Assembly: GCA_003151975.1 (NCBI GenBank)
Contig: PLZD01000002.1
Location: 214,054-258,667 of the forward strand
DNA from: Elusimicrobiota bacterium
GTDB taxonomy: Bacteria > Elusimicrobiota > Elusimicrobia > UBA1565 > UBA9628
DNA: 44,614 bases
Direction: 5' to 3'
This document shows positions 44,451-44,614 of this stretch, piece by piece. Below the pieces are notes generated by a model. The model was not told the DNA's origin and did no database searches. It worked only from the letters and a program-made list of their open reading frames with translations. Every line of letters begins with the position of its first letter. The stretch's first letter is position 1. The translations under genes and the position numbers were made by a program.

Positions 44451-44614
44451 ATGGACAAAATCCTCATCCGCGGCGCGCGGCAGCACAACCTTAAAGACAT
44501 CTCGCTGGACCTGCCGCGCGGCAAGCTGATCGTCGTGACGGGCCTCTCGGGTTCGGGCAAGTCGAGCCTCGCCTTCGATACGCTCTACGCCGAGGGCCAG
44601 CGCCGCTACGTCGA
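44451..44614 (+). CDS. uvrA: Excinuclease ABC subunit A, 3'-truncated by the window
   Basis: First 54 codons only: [53 protein letters not shown]. This is the invariant UvrA N-terminus with the first Walker A (GLSGSGKSS) and the YAEGQRRYV signature. UvrA is the damage-sensing ATPase of nucleotide excision repair. The predicted transcript is leaderless. Confidence 0.97.
   Translation, partial: MDKILIRGARQHNLKDISLDLPRGKLIVVTGLSGSGKSSLAFDTLYAEGQRRYV

Overview
The window is a high-GC, gene-dense stretch of chromosome from a diderm (Gram-negative) bacterium. It carries the Kdo and lipid A genes waaA, lpxK, kdsB and kdsA, the LPS export genes lptC, lptA and lptB, a heptose-7-phosphate kinase and heptosyltransferase-like GT9 enzymes. 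This content, with TPR-rich Ser/Thr kinases and a membrane pyrophosphatase, fits Elusimicrobiota or a similar environmental phylum. That assignment is inference; there is no rRNA in the window to settle it.

Layout. (1) 1-1482: 3' part of an H+-pumping, K+-independent pyrophosphatase. (2) 1538-9239: three tandem paralogous receptor-like Ser/Thr kinases with periplasmic TPR domains, each behind a nearly identical promoter. (3) 9295-12588: yajC-secD-secF and a MetH-activation-like protein. (4) 12594-20663: tightly overlapping envelope operon (acyltransferase, waaA, a TMTC-like membrane protein, and GT9, GT4, GT4 and GT2 glycosyltransferases). (5) 20664-20937: tRNA-Asp on the minus strand, followed by a predicted 77-nt small RNA on the same strand whose 5' end is perfectly complementary to the tRNA-Asp anticodon arm. 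(6) 20938-31108: second envelope run (deacetylase, GT9, lpxK, DUF3108, hldE-type kinase, kdsB, pyrG, kdsA, zinc-ribbon membrane protein, lptC, lptA, lptB). (7) 31105-35018: TPR protein, secreted HEAT-like protein, polytopic membrane protein. (8) 35048-38571: ceramidase-like hydrolase and GH84 hexosaminidase. (9) 38531-41574, minus strand: gamma-carbonic anhydrase, histidine-kinase-like protein, response regulator, MagIII/Nth-type glycosylase, DUF218 protein. (10) 41625 to end: nadB, HNH endonuclease and the start of uvrA.

Regions 4 and 6 work together. CTP (PyrG) and Kdo-8-P (KdsA) feed KdsB, and its product is used by WaaA on lipid A made by LpxK. The heptose kinase feeds the GT9 enzymes, further glycosyltransferases extend the core, and LptBCA exports the product. 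Genes mostly overlap by ATGA/GTGA, which indicates translational coupling.

The strongest novelty candidates are the anti-tRNA-Asp small RNA, the shared 'GGGCTACACT' promoter of the kinases and the HEAT-like gene, the many start codons only 7-10 nt after a -10 box (probable leaderless mRNAs), and a GT9 protein with a duplicated N-terminal domain.
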